A stretch of DNA of 5,231 nucleotides from an uncultured Muribaculaceae bacterium. GTDB lineage: Bacteria; Bacteroidota; Bacteroidia; Bacteroidales; Muribaculaceae. Of this stretch, positions 1 through 5,231 are shown in pieces. The notes under the pieces are model-generated. The model did no database searches. It saw only the letters and a list, made by a program, of their open reading frames with translations, and was not told the DNA's origin. The translations under genes and the position numbers were made by a program. Where the stretch lies: contig CAJUOB010000042.1 in assembly GCA_910587915.1 (NCBI GenBank), positions 1 through 5,231 on the forward strand, written 5' to 3'. Numbering within the stretch: position 1 is the first letter of the stretch; each line of letters begins with the position of its first letter.

Positions 1-622
1 GGTGGTGGGGTGTCTTGATGATGCGGTACATTATGGGGTCGCGGAAGTGCATGTTCGGCGATGCCATGTCGATCTTGGCACGGAGCACGCGTGCGCCTTC
101 GTCGAATTCGCCTGCATTCATTCGCATGAAAAGGTCGAGGTTTTCCTCAACGCTGCGGTTGCGGTAGGGACTTTCCTCGCCCGGAGTCTGCGGTGTGCCT
201 TTCTGGCGCGCTATCTCTTCCGATGTCTGGTCGTCGACATAGGCCTTGCCTTCCTTAATGAGGCGTACTGCCAGGTCGAAAAGCTGGGGAAAATAGTCGG
301 AAGCGTAGTATTCGCGGTCGCCCCAGTCGAAACCGAGCCAGTGTATATCTTCACGGATAGAGTCCACATACTCCACGTCTTCCTTCACCGGGTTGGTGTC
401 GTCGAATCGGAGATTGCATGTGCCACCGAATTTCTCGGCAACACCGAAGTCCATGCAGATAGCCTTGGCATGGCCTATATGAAGATAACCGTTGGGTTCG
501 GGTGGGAAACGGGTACTGAGCCGGCCGCCGTTTTTGCCGGCCTGAAGGTCGTTGTACACTTCTTCCTCTACAAAATTGAGGGCTTTCTTCTCTTCAGTGC
601 CCGTAGCTTCATTCTGAGCCAT
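1..622 (-). CDS. glnS: Glutaminyl-tRNA synthetase, N-terminal part (cut by window edge)
   Basis: This cytoplasmic class I aminoacyl-tRNA synthetase attaches glutamine to tRNA-Gln using ATP. The 207 visible codons start with MAQNEATG at the ATG at 622 and run off the left edge of the window. The ATP-binding HIGH motif lies at residues 48-51 within PEPNGYLHIGHAKA, the form typical of GlnRS rather than GluRS. It is followed by LRFDDTNPVKED (residues 71-82), SPYRNRSVEENL (151-162) and LRAKIDMASP (180-189), all familiar from the E. coli enzyme. The full protein is usually about 550-580 residues, so the KMSKS-type loop and the anticodon-binding barrels lie outside the window. A TATCTTTG -7 element sits 36 bp upstream of the start, so the gene probably has its own promoter despite lying only 49 bp after the gene upstream. 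Identification is by recognised conserved sequence and is very secure. Confidence 0.97.
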   Translation of the reverse strand, partial: MAQNEATGTEEKKALNFVEEEVYNDLQAGKNGGRLSTRFPPEPNGYLHIGHAKAICMDFGVAEKFGGTCNLRFDDTNPVKEDVEYVDSIREDIHWLGFDWGDREYYASDYFPQLFDLAVRLIKEGKAYVDDQTSEEIARQKGTPQTPGEESPYRNRSVEENLDLFMRMNAGEFDEGARVLRAKIDMASPNMHFRDPIMYRIIKTPHH

Positions 623-657
623 AATATGTGATGTGTTTATATTTCCAATTTAAAACG

Positions 658-665
658 CAAAGATA
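658..665 (-). promoter_or_regulatory. glnS promoter, Bacteroidota -7 element (TATCTTTG)
   Basis: Read on the minus strand this is TATCTTTG, a full match to the TAnnTTTG -7 element of the primary sigma factor of Bacteroidota. It lies in the 49-bp gap before glnS, giving a leader of roughly 30 nt. No clear TTTG -33 element is visible at the usual distance upstream; that position falls inside the 3' end of the preceding gene. Confidence 0.65.
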
Positions 666-671
666 CGAAAA

Positions 672-1514
672 TTATTCTAATGTGAATGTGCGCTCTGTGG
701 AGTAGGGCGCGTATTTGAAATATTCATCTTTGGTCTGGGGCGATGCGGCACGGTCTATCTGGTAGGTCTCGCCGCAACCGTTTATCAGAATTTGGTCGGG
801 TGTGAACGATATGAACGACCAGTATATGCTTCCGTCCGGACAGAATGTGCATCGGTCGGTCTGGAATTTGCTGTCGTCTATGGTGAGATCGCCGGCGGCC
901 ACTGCATAGTTGCCCGGTTCGATAGCCGAGGTTAACTCGCCCGTATTGTTATTGCGCATCATGCGTATATTCTGGTGGAATAGAGTGCCGTTGTTGTTAT
1001 TGCGTGTGGCTGCCGCACGTATATATGTCATCGTTGGGTTAACCATGTAGATAAACATGTGACGGTTGGTGTTGATTTCGCAGAAAGTGAACTCTCCATC
1101 GCGGCCATAAGCTGCTCCGAGGCGCCATTCCTGCAGCAGCCGTCCTATGTCGTAGCGCGAGGTTGCCTGGGGGCGCTCATAGGGCTCGCATGTCTCTATG
1201 TCTTCTACCTTGGTCATTATTTTGTCGCCTATCTTCAGCCGTCGGCCTTCGGTTTCAACGGTGAGAGGAGTTGTCTCCTCGGTCACGAATGTGGAGTCGC
1301 GGTAGGTGGTGAGACTGTGAATGCCATAAGAAGGCACATCCAGGCGTGCACGCATTCCCGAGGGTGTATTCTCGAAAAAGATGACTGCGGCATCGCATAT
1401 CACTGCCTCGGCGCTGTCCGACGCCCAGACTCCCCGGAATTTACTGAAATCTCCTGCCATGGCCGCCATGCATGCAGCTATAGTGACCAAAGCCAAGGTA
1501 AATGCTCTTTTCAT
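672..1514 (-). CDS. Exported protein of unknown function, 280 aa
   Basis: I do not recognise this family. The first 20 residues (MKRAFTLALVTIAACMAAMA) form a clear Sec signal: a K-R start, a hydrophobic core, and an AMA|GD site for signal peptidase I. An alternative is a lipobox-like IAAC ending at Cys15, which would make it a lipoprotein. The mature part begins FSKFRGVW and appears rich in beta strands, with no membrane helix. It has six cysteines (40, 109, 145, 222, 225, 247), two in a CTFC (CxxC) pair, so disulfides are possible in the periplasm. Two asparagine-rich stretches, RNNNNGTLF (171-179) and RNNNTGEL (187-194), look like an imperfect internal repeat. The ATG at 1514 is well placed after the signal sequence, and a TATATTTG element lies 65 bp upstream. 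It is co-oriented with glnS 49 bp downstream, but nothing suggests a shared function. Confidence 0.88.
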   Translation of the reverse strand: MKRAFTLALVTIAACMAAMAGDFSKFRGVWASDSAEAVICDAAVIFFENTPSGMRARLDVPSYGIHSLTTYRDSTFVTEETTPLTVETEGRRLKIGDKIMTKVEDIETCEPYERPQATSRYDIGRLLQEWRLGAAYGRDGEFTFCEINTNRHMFIYMVNPTMTYIRAAATRNNNNGTLFHQNIRMMRNNNTGELTSAIEPGNYAVAAGDLTIDDSKFQTDRCTFCPDGSIYWSFISFTPDQILINGCGETYQIDRAASPQTKDEYFKYAPYSTERTFTLE

Positions 1515-1579
1515 AAGATGTTGTAAGTTTGTATAGGTTTATAAATAGGTCGAAATTTAAGATGATCGGTTATGTTTCG

Positions 1580-1587
1580 CAAATATA
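1580..1587 (-). promoter_or_regulatory. -7 element (TATATTTG) for the exported-protein gene
   Basis: On the minus strand this reads TATATTTG, a full match to the Bacteroidota TAnnTTTG -7 consensus. It lies 65 bp before the ATG at 1514 in the divergent intergenic region. No convincing TTTG -33 box is seen at the expected spacing, so the call rests on the -7 match and location. Confidence 0.55.
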
Positions 1588-1631
1588 GCGCTTTTTTGAC
1601 TTGCTCTATATCTGAATTGTTGAAAAATTCT

Positions 1632-1639
1632 TATCTTCG
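1632..1639 (+). promoter_or_regulatory. Probable -7 element (TATCTTCG) of the TPR-TIR operon
   Basis: TATCTTCG differs by one base from TAnnTTTG and lies 27 bp before the ATG at 1667. It is the best promoter candidate for the plus-strand unit in the 152-bp divergent region. TTG triplets occur at 1617-1622, but their spacing is too short for a standard -33 element, so the promoter may be weak or depend on a regulator. Confidence 0.4.
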
Positions 1640-1666
1640 CCAAGTATTTTCCCTCTTCCTAATGCT

Positions 1667-3199
1667 ATGAAAAAATATTTGTTTCTTACACTACTTATTA
1701 TGTCTGCTCTCGGACTGAGTGCGCAGGCTGTGCAGGATGGTATAATAAAGGAATATAACGAGAAGAATGCCAAGACTCCATTGTCGGGTGTGGAACTAAA
1801 TGTGCGTTCCGCCGGCAGTACTGTTTCGGATACCGACGGGGAGTTCTCGCTCCGGTTTCTCACTTTGAAGCCGGGAGAGAAAGTCAATGTGCGTCGTATA
1901 GAGAAACTCGGCTACGAGTTGTTCAATAAAGAAGCCATAGAGCAGTGGAACATAAATCCGACCACACCGTTTGTGATAGTGATGTGCCGGGCCGACCGTT
2001 TCAAGAAGATACGCGATAATTACGAAAGGGTCTCATCCGAAAGCTATGAGCGACAGCTCAAGAAAGAACAGGCGCAACTTGCGCGTCTCAAAGGAGAAGG
2101 TCGTCTCAAAGAAGATGAGTATAACCGCCAGCTTGCTGAATTGAATGAAAATTACGAGAAACAGCTCGACAAACTCGAAAACTATGTCGACCGCTTTTCG
2201 CGCATCGACCTCAGTGAGCTATCGGCTACAGAGAGCGAAATAATCGCGCTTGTTCAGGACGGACGCATCGACGAAGCCATCGAGCGCTACGATCGGCAGG
2301 GATACGTCGATAAATACACCCGTGAAGTTTCGGAGCTCAAGGACGTGTCGGCAGCTATCGATCGTCTCGAAGACGTCAAGTTTGCCAAAGAGCAGTCGCG
2401 CGATAGCCTGTTGGCTGCTATCAATCGACAGGTGGAAACTCTGCGTCTGGCCGGTGGGCGCGAGAATTTCAATAAAATCGGTGTCATTCTTCACGATGTC
2501 GCCTATGCCGATACCACCGACGTCGCTGCCGTAAGTAAATACATACGCTTTCTTCGCGATCAGAATCTGTTTCAGGCCATGGACACTGTCACCAATACAT
2601 ATCTGTCTTTGGATTTGTCTCCTGATGCGAAATTGCAAGGCTATGAGTATAAACTTCAGTCTCTTATGAATTTGATGAGATATCAGGAGTGTATGGACCT
2701 CATTTCGGAAATCGACCAAGAAATAGAAAGATATGGTGTTGAAAGCTTGGACCCGTCAGTGCTTGCTCATTTGTATTTCAGGATTGGTGGAGTCTTTTCA
2801 GAGACTCATAAGAATCCCAATGCTTTGCAGTATTTTGTAAAGGCCAATACCATATTGGATGGATGGGACGGGATTATGGATGCAGGTATGGCCTTCTTCA
2901 TGATGAGCGTCAAGGAAGGTATTGTGTATAACTATGTGAAAATCGGTGAAAAAGATAAGGCAATCGAAATTCTGTCGTCGACGTATGCTTTTTACAAATC
3001 TTTGGATATTGATATGACCGGCTATGAGATCGTGGCTGCAAAAAACCTGGTTGACCTGGCCCAACTGCATGAGCAGGCCACTTTTGTTGATGAGTCCAGA
3101 GAAGTATTGGATATTACCGATAAACTACTTCAGGCGAAAAAAGACATCAATCCTCGTGCAGTATTGCCAATTATGAGTACTCTATATATGGCAAAGTGA
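1667..3199 (+). CDS. N-terminal piece: secreted carboxypeptidase-regulatory-like, coiled-coil and TPR protein, 510 aa
   Basis: Starting at the ATG at 1667, residues 1-21 are a Sec signal peptide with a likely cut after SAQA, so the product should be periplasmic or envelope-located. Residues about 24-75 resemble a carboxypeptidase-regulatory-like domain, with PLSGVELNVRSAGSTVSDTD followed by GEFSLRF. A conserved-looking linker follows (RIEKLGYELFNKEAIEQWNI, 77-96). Residues about 110-260 are charged, heptad-like and predicted coiled coil (for example ERQLKKEQAQLARLK). From about 285 to 510 there are paired helices of TPR type, clearest at HLYFRIGGVF...NALQYFVKA (368-393) and GIVYNYVKIGEKDKAIEIL (418-436). 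It probably scaffolds or senses through protein contacts; there is no catalytic motif. The chain ends prematurely at TGA 3197-3199. GC content by hand count falls from about 45% at 2041-2160 to about 39% at 2581-2700. Confidence 0.85.
   Translation: MKKYLFLTLLIMSALGLSAQAVQDGIIKEYNEKNAKTPLSGVELNVRSAGSTVSDTDGEFSLRFLTLKPGEKVNVRRIEKLGYELFNKEAIEQWNINPTTPFVIVMCRADRFKKIRDNYERVSSESYERQLKKEQAQLARLKGEGRLKEDEYNRQLAELNENYEKQLDKLENYVDRFSRIDLSELSATESEIIALVQDGRIDEAIERYDRQGYVDKYTREVSELKDVSAAIDRLEDVKFAKEQSRDSLLAAINRQVETLRLAGGRENFNKIGVILHDVAYADTTDVAAVSKYIRFLRDQNLFQAMDTVTNTYLSLDLSPDAKLQGYEYKLQSLMNLMRYQECMDLISEIDQEIERYGVESLDPSVLAHLYFRIGGVFSETHKNPNALQYFVKANTILDGWDGIMDAGMAFFMMSVKEGIVYNYVKIGEKDKAIEILSSTYAFYKSLDIDMTGYEIVAAKNLVDLAQLHEQATFVDESREVLDITDKLLQAKKDINPRAVLPIMSTLYMAK
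3197..3199 (+). other. Internal in-frame TGA stop inside a TPR unit
   Basis: The codons read YMAK-TGA-N-L-AYKLKDWDDC. Lining up DWDDC, NYLKALEI with the TPR consensus (positions 16-20 and 23-30) puts the TGA at position 8, where Gly is standard. GGA to TGA is a single-base change. Another TGA (3983-3985) properly ends the downstream piece, and no other in-frame TGA occurs in the visible genes, which argues against TGA being a sense codon in this organism. Confidence 0.85.
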
Positions 3200-3202
3200 A
3201 AC

Positions 3203-3985
3203 TTGGCATATAAACTTAAGGATTGGGACGATTGCGAGCATAACTATTTGAAAGCATTGGAGATATATTCTGATCTGCAAAATGTTAATAAACGGAAGTA
3301 TATAGTCTATTGCCGTAAGGTATATAATAATCTCGCTTTGTTATATCTAAAAAAAGAAAATAGAGACAAGGCATTCGAAATGTCTTCTAAGTCCTATGAC
3401 ATAGCAAAGCAATGTTTTGATGCAGAGCCCGGATTCTATGCCGGTGAATTTGCAAATGCATGTGTAAGCATTGGCCGTGTTGCTGAGGCTGTTGGTAATA
3501 TGGAAGTTGCGGAAGAAAAATTCAAAATGGCAAATCAGATTGAGGCAAGAAAGTTAGAAGAAATAGGCGATACTTATCGCGAAAATTATTGGACGTCCGC
3601 ACTCGATTTAGCTCTTCTGTATGTTAATAATGAAAATCATGAGAAGGGCGTGCCTTTTTTGAAACATGTAGTGGAGTTTGGACAAAATTTCATAGAAAAA
3701 GGGACACGACTATACTCTCCGCTGCAGAGTTTGAAATACTTTTTAGGGCAATCGTATCGTCGTATCGGTGAATTTGATGCAGCGAGAAATGTGATGGAAA
3801 GTTTTGTGGCAGATAATCCCGACAAGCCCCTCGGATACCTTGAACTTGCAAGGATACGTCTGAACACTAACGATCGAGATGGTGCGAGAACATCTTTGAA
3901 AAAATGTCTGGAGCTTTCTCCCAATATGTTGAATAATGCAGACGATGCTGATGTTCTGATGTCTCTTCTTGATAGTGATGAGTGA
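3203..3985 (+). CDS. C-terminal TPR piece of the interrupted protein, about 260 aa
   Basis: This piece continues the frame of the upstream gene after the internal stop and has no signal peptide or good start of its own. The first possible start is a TTG at 3203, three bases after the stop; the first in-frame ATG is at 3380. It is all TPR-like helices: the end of the broken unit (1-23), YNNLALLYLKKENRDKAFEM (41-60), ACVSIGRVAEAVGNMEVAEE (86-105), ALDLALLYVNNENHEKG (133-149), YFLGQSYRRIGEFDAARNVM (179-198) and GYLELARIRLNTNDRDGART (211-230). Such repeats mediate protein-protein binding. The DNA is AT-rich (about 31% GC by hand count at 3301-3420) compared with both flanking genes. If made by reinitiation it would stay in the cytoplasm; more likely it is the untranslated remnant of the upstream gene. 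It ends 8 bp inside the TIR gene. Confidence 0.65.
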   Translation: MAYKLKDWDDCEHNYLKALEIYSDLQNVNKRKYIVYCRKVYNNLALLYLKKENRDKAFEMSSKSYDIAKQCFDAEPGFYAGEFANACVSIGRVAEAVGNMEVAEEKFKMANQIEARKLEEIGDTYRENYWTSALDLALLYVNNENHEKGVPFLKHVVEFGQNFIEKGTRLYSPLQSLKYFLGQSYRRIGEFDAARNVMESFVADNPDKPLGYLELARIRLNTNDRDGARTSLKKCLELSPNMLNNADDADVLMSLLDSDE

Positions 3986-5081
3986 AACGTCGCTTTTCCG
4001 CAACTATGCTTTTATAAGCTATAGCCATCGCGACATGGCTGTGGCTCGATGGTTGCAGCTTCGACTTGAAGGGTACCGTCTCCCATCGGAGATTCATAAT
4101 GATTTGGACAATAGCCGGTATCTGCGTCCTGTGTTCCGCGACCAATCCGACTTAAATAGCGGGGTGCTCTCCGAAGAACTCCGCAAGAGTCTGGCTGAAA
4201 GTAAGTTCCTTATATTGATATGCTCCGCGCATTCGGCACGCTCGGCATGGGTGAGCGATGAAGCGAAAGCTTTTGTAGAGATGGGGCGTCTCGACCGCAT
4301 CATACCTCTCATAATTCCTTCGCATGGTATGCCGGAGCGAGAGTTGTTCCCTGAGTATCTGCGCAGTTACTTTGCTGCTCACCCTCACTCCGAGCTCCTT
4401 GGCATAAATATAGCCGATGGGGGGCGCAGTAAGGCGCTCATACGGGTGGTGTCGCGCATGCTTGGTGTGAATTTCGACGTCCTGTGGAAACGCCACCTTC
4501 GTAGGCTCCGTCGGCACTTGGCCTCGAGCATGTTGGCAGCTGTGGTGGTGACTGCTGCCACCGCATTTTTTGCCGTTCCTGTCGGAGTTTCGGTGTCCGT
4601 ATCTACCGAACCCTCGGTCCTTCCTCCTGCGCATTCGCTCAAGCTCTCTATTGCAGGTGCACACTATGAGGCACCTGTCACTGATACCGTTTTCACAGGC
4701 ATACATCTGCCCGGATACTACCGCTTGAAGGGATGCGATGTGTCGGTCGACGCTATCTTCTGCCAACCAGCCGACACGCTATGGCATCCCGGAGTAGGGC
4801 TGCATGGAAATCTTGTGCTTGTGCTTCGGCGCGATTCTTCATTCACCACCTTTGCCGGTACTGTATACGATGTCGACCTCCGACCAATCGACGGAGTCTC
4901 TGTAGCAGTTGGCGCAATGTGCGATACAACAGATGGTTATGGCCGCTTCCACCTGTCGCTCCCCCTTGAAGATCAGCGGGAGACAATGGATATAGTTCTT
5001 GAAAAAGACGGTTTCGTTTCCTCTACAGTCGAGGGGGAAACACCGTCATCCGACCTGAAGTATATCCTTCAAAGTTTGTAA
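3978..5081 (+). CDS. Membrane-anchored TIR domain protein with C-terminal carboxypeptidase-regulatory-like domain, 367 aa
   Basis: The N-terminal TIR domain (about residues 9-150) has box 1 YAFISYSHRD (10-19), a BB-loop region RPVFRDQSDLNSG (50-62), the strand LILIC (78-82) and SAWVSDEAKAF (89-99). WVSDE (91-95) fits the WxxxE pattern holding the catalytic glutamate of NAD-cleaving TIR domains. A basic stretch KRHLRRLRRH (171-180) precedes one hydrophobic helix (about 181-206), so by the positive-inside rule the TIR faces the cytoplasm and the C-terminus the periplasm. Residues about 215-290 look like beta strands, and 294-347 resemble a carboxypeptidase-regulatory-like domain (RPIDGVSVAVG, then DTTDGYGRFHLSLP). 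I chose the ATG at 3978, which overlaps the upstream stop by 8 bp and suggests translational coupling; a TTG nine bases earlier is less likely. NAD hydrolysis and a role in defence or envelope signalling are inferred from the family, not shown here. Confidence 0.9.
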   Translation: MSETSLFRNYAFISYSHRDMAVARWLQLRLEGYRLPSEIHNDLDNSRYLRPVFRDQSDLNSGVLSEELRKSLAESKFLILICSAHSARSAWVSDEAKAFVEMGRLDRIIPLIIPSHGMPERELFPEYLRSYFAAHPHSELLGINIADGGRSKALIRVVSRMLGVNFDVLWKRHLRRLRRHLASSMLAAVVVTAATAFFAVPVGVSVSVSTEPSVLPPAHSLKLSIAGAHYEAPVTDTVFTGIHLPGYYRLKGCDVSVDAIFCQPADTLWHPGVGLHGNLVLVLRRDSSFTTFAGTVYDVDLRPIDGVSVAVGAMCDTTDGYGRFHLSLPLEDQRETMDIVLEKDGFVSSTVEGETPSSDLKYILQSL

Positions 5082-5099
5082 GTACTTGATGATCAGTAG

Positions 5100-5136
5100 G
5101 GACGCGCGTTCTGCGCGTCCGCTCCGCTACCGGAGC
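5100..5136. repeat. Two adjacent GC-rich hairpins, REP-like extragenic palindrome
   Basis: GGACGCGC (5100-5107) and GCGCGTCC (5113-5120) form a perfect 8-bp stem with a 5-base loop. GCTCCG (5121-5126) and CGGAGC (5131-5136) form a perfect 6-bp stem with a 4-base loop directly after it. An alternative pairing of CCGGA (5130-5134) with TCCGG (5140-5144) would compete with the second stem. The element starts 18 bp after the TIR stop codon. No T-run follows, so it is not a classical intrinsic terminator, although it could stabilise or end the mRNA. It has the look of a dispersed REP-type sequence, which the window alone cannot prove. Confidence 0.6.
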
Positions 5137-5191
5137 GTATCCGGCATGTATCCGGCTCGGCGCCATGATGATGCCACATCGATGCCATCAG
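5115..5191. repeat. Degenerate 11-bp periodic array (seven units)
   Basis: Split into consecutive 11-mers from 5115, all seven units start with G and carry CC at positions 5-6. Units 3 and 4 (5137, 5148) share GTATCCGGC and units 6 and 7 (5170, 5181) share GATGCCA. The first two units overlap the hairpins. The remaining 40 bp to the window edge show neither the pattern nor a gene. The role is unknown; it may be an old tandem repeat or part of the extragenic element. Confidence 0.45.
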
Positions 5192-5231
5192 AAATCATTA
5201 GAGAGCAATACCACCAAAAAGCCGCGTAGCG

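Larger units (their letters stand above)
1667..3985 (+). pseudogene. Secreted carboxypeptidase-regulatory/coiled-coil/TPR protein, whole locus, broken by an in-frame TGA
   Basis: Positions 1667-3199 and 3203-3985 lie in the same frame and are separated only by TGA (3197-3199) and an AAC codon, so they read as one 772-position protein with a single internal stop. The intact protein would run: signal peptide, carboxypeptidase-regulatory-like beta-sandwich, long coiled coil, then about six to eight TPR-like units up to DSDE at the end. The stop falls inside a TPR whose remainder (DWDDCEHNYLKALEIY) follows immediately. Aligned to the TPR consensus, the stop is at position 8, normally Gly, so a GGA to TGA change is the simplest explanation. 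No frameshift or deletion is apparent. The gene overlaps the downstream TIR gene by 8 bp. Alternatives are a sequencing error, termination-reinitiation giving two chains, or readthrough. Confidence 0.75.

Noticed and set aside
2..631. Long plus-strand open frame of 209 codons at the left edge
   Set aside because: It is the antisense of glnS, whose HIGH motif and other GlnRS sequences on the minus strand are unmistakable.
1059..1526. Plus-strand open frame of 155 codons opposite the exported-protein gene
   Set aside because: The minus-strand frame has a full signal peptide, a good start and a promoter; this frame has none and starts in the middle of that gene.
3197..3199. TGA read as selenocysteine or as a sense codon (alternative code)
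   Set aside because: The position is a structural TPR glycine, not a redox site. TGA is used as a true stop at 3983-3985, and the other genes have no internal TGA. I saw no convincing selenocysteine-insertion hairpin just downstream, though I did not fold the RNA.
3969..3977. TTG at 3969 (or GTG at 3975) as the start of the TIR gene
   Set aside because: The ATG at 3978 gives a normal short leader before the TIR domain and a typical overlap with the upstream stop; the extra residues add nothing conserved.
4152..4766. Minus-strand open frame of 204 codons opposite the TIR gene
   Set aside because: It lies wholly antisense to a gene with clear domain motifs, and its translation has no recognisable features.
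5100..5136. Rho-independent terminator for the TPR-TIR unit
   Set aside because: The stems are strong but no run of T follows either hairpin on either strand, so a REP-like element is the better label.
5115..5191. CRISPR array
   Set aside because: The units are 11 bp, contiguous and degenerate, with no repeat-spacer alternation and no cas genes.

Overview
The window looks like chromosomal DNA from a member of the Bacteroidota, most likely a gut-type Bacteroidales. The case rests on three things: -7 promoter elements of the TAnnTTTG type in front of two or three genes, no clear Shine-Dalgarno sequences before the starts, and a secreted protein that begins with a 'SAQA' signal-peptide end followed by a carboxypeptidase-regulatory-like domain. 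I cannot name the genus.

Layout. Positions 1-622 (minus strand) hold the N-terminal 207 codons of glutaminyl-tRNA synthetase (glnS), cut by the window edge. Upstream of it on the same strand, 672-1514 encodes an exported protein of unknown function. A 152-bp divergent intergenic region (1515-1666) then separates these housekeeping/unknown genes from a plus-strand two-gene unit. The first gene of that unit (1667-3985) encodes a secreted protein with a carboxypeptidase-regulatory-like domain, a coiled coil and TPR repeats. Its reading frame is broken by one in-frame TGA at 3197-3199, giving pieces 1667-3199 and 3203-3985. The second gene (3978-5081) overlaps the end of the first by 8 bp. It encodes a cytoplasmic TIR domain with an intact WxxxE glutamate, one transmembrane helix, and a C-terminal domain predicted to be periplasmic that ends in another carboxypeptidase-regulatory-like fold. 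The last 150 bp are non-coding and hold two adjacent GC-rich hairpins that run into an 11-bp periodic pattern, resembling an extragenic repeat element.

How the genes may work together. The overlap and shared domain type suggest that the TPR protein and the membrane TIR protein form one module: a periplasmic TPR/coiled-coil sensor or scaffold on one side of the inner membrane and a TIR (possibly NAD-consuming) effector on the other. This is inference from architecture and gene order. In this copy the partner gene appears recently inactivated or split: the stop sits exactly at the conserved glycine position (position 8) of a TPR unit, consistent with a GGA to TGA change. The TPR half is also markedly more AT-rich than its flanks. 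The module is the most interesting part of the window.
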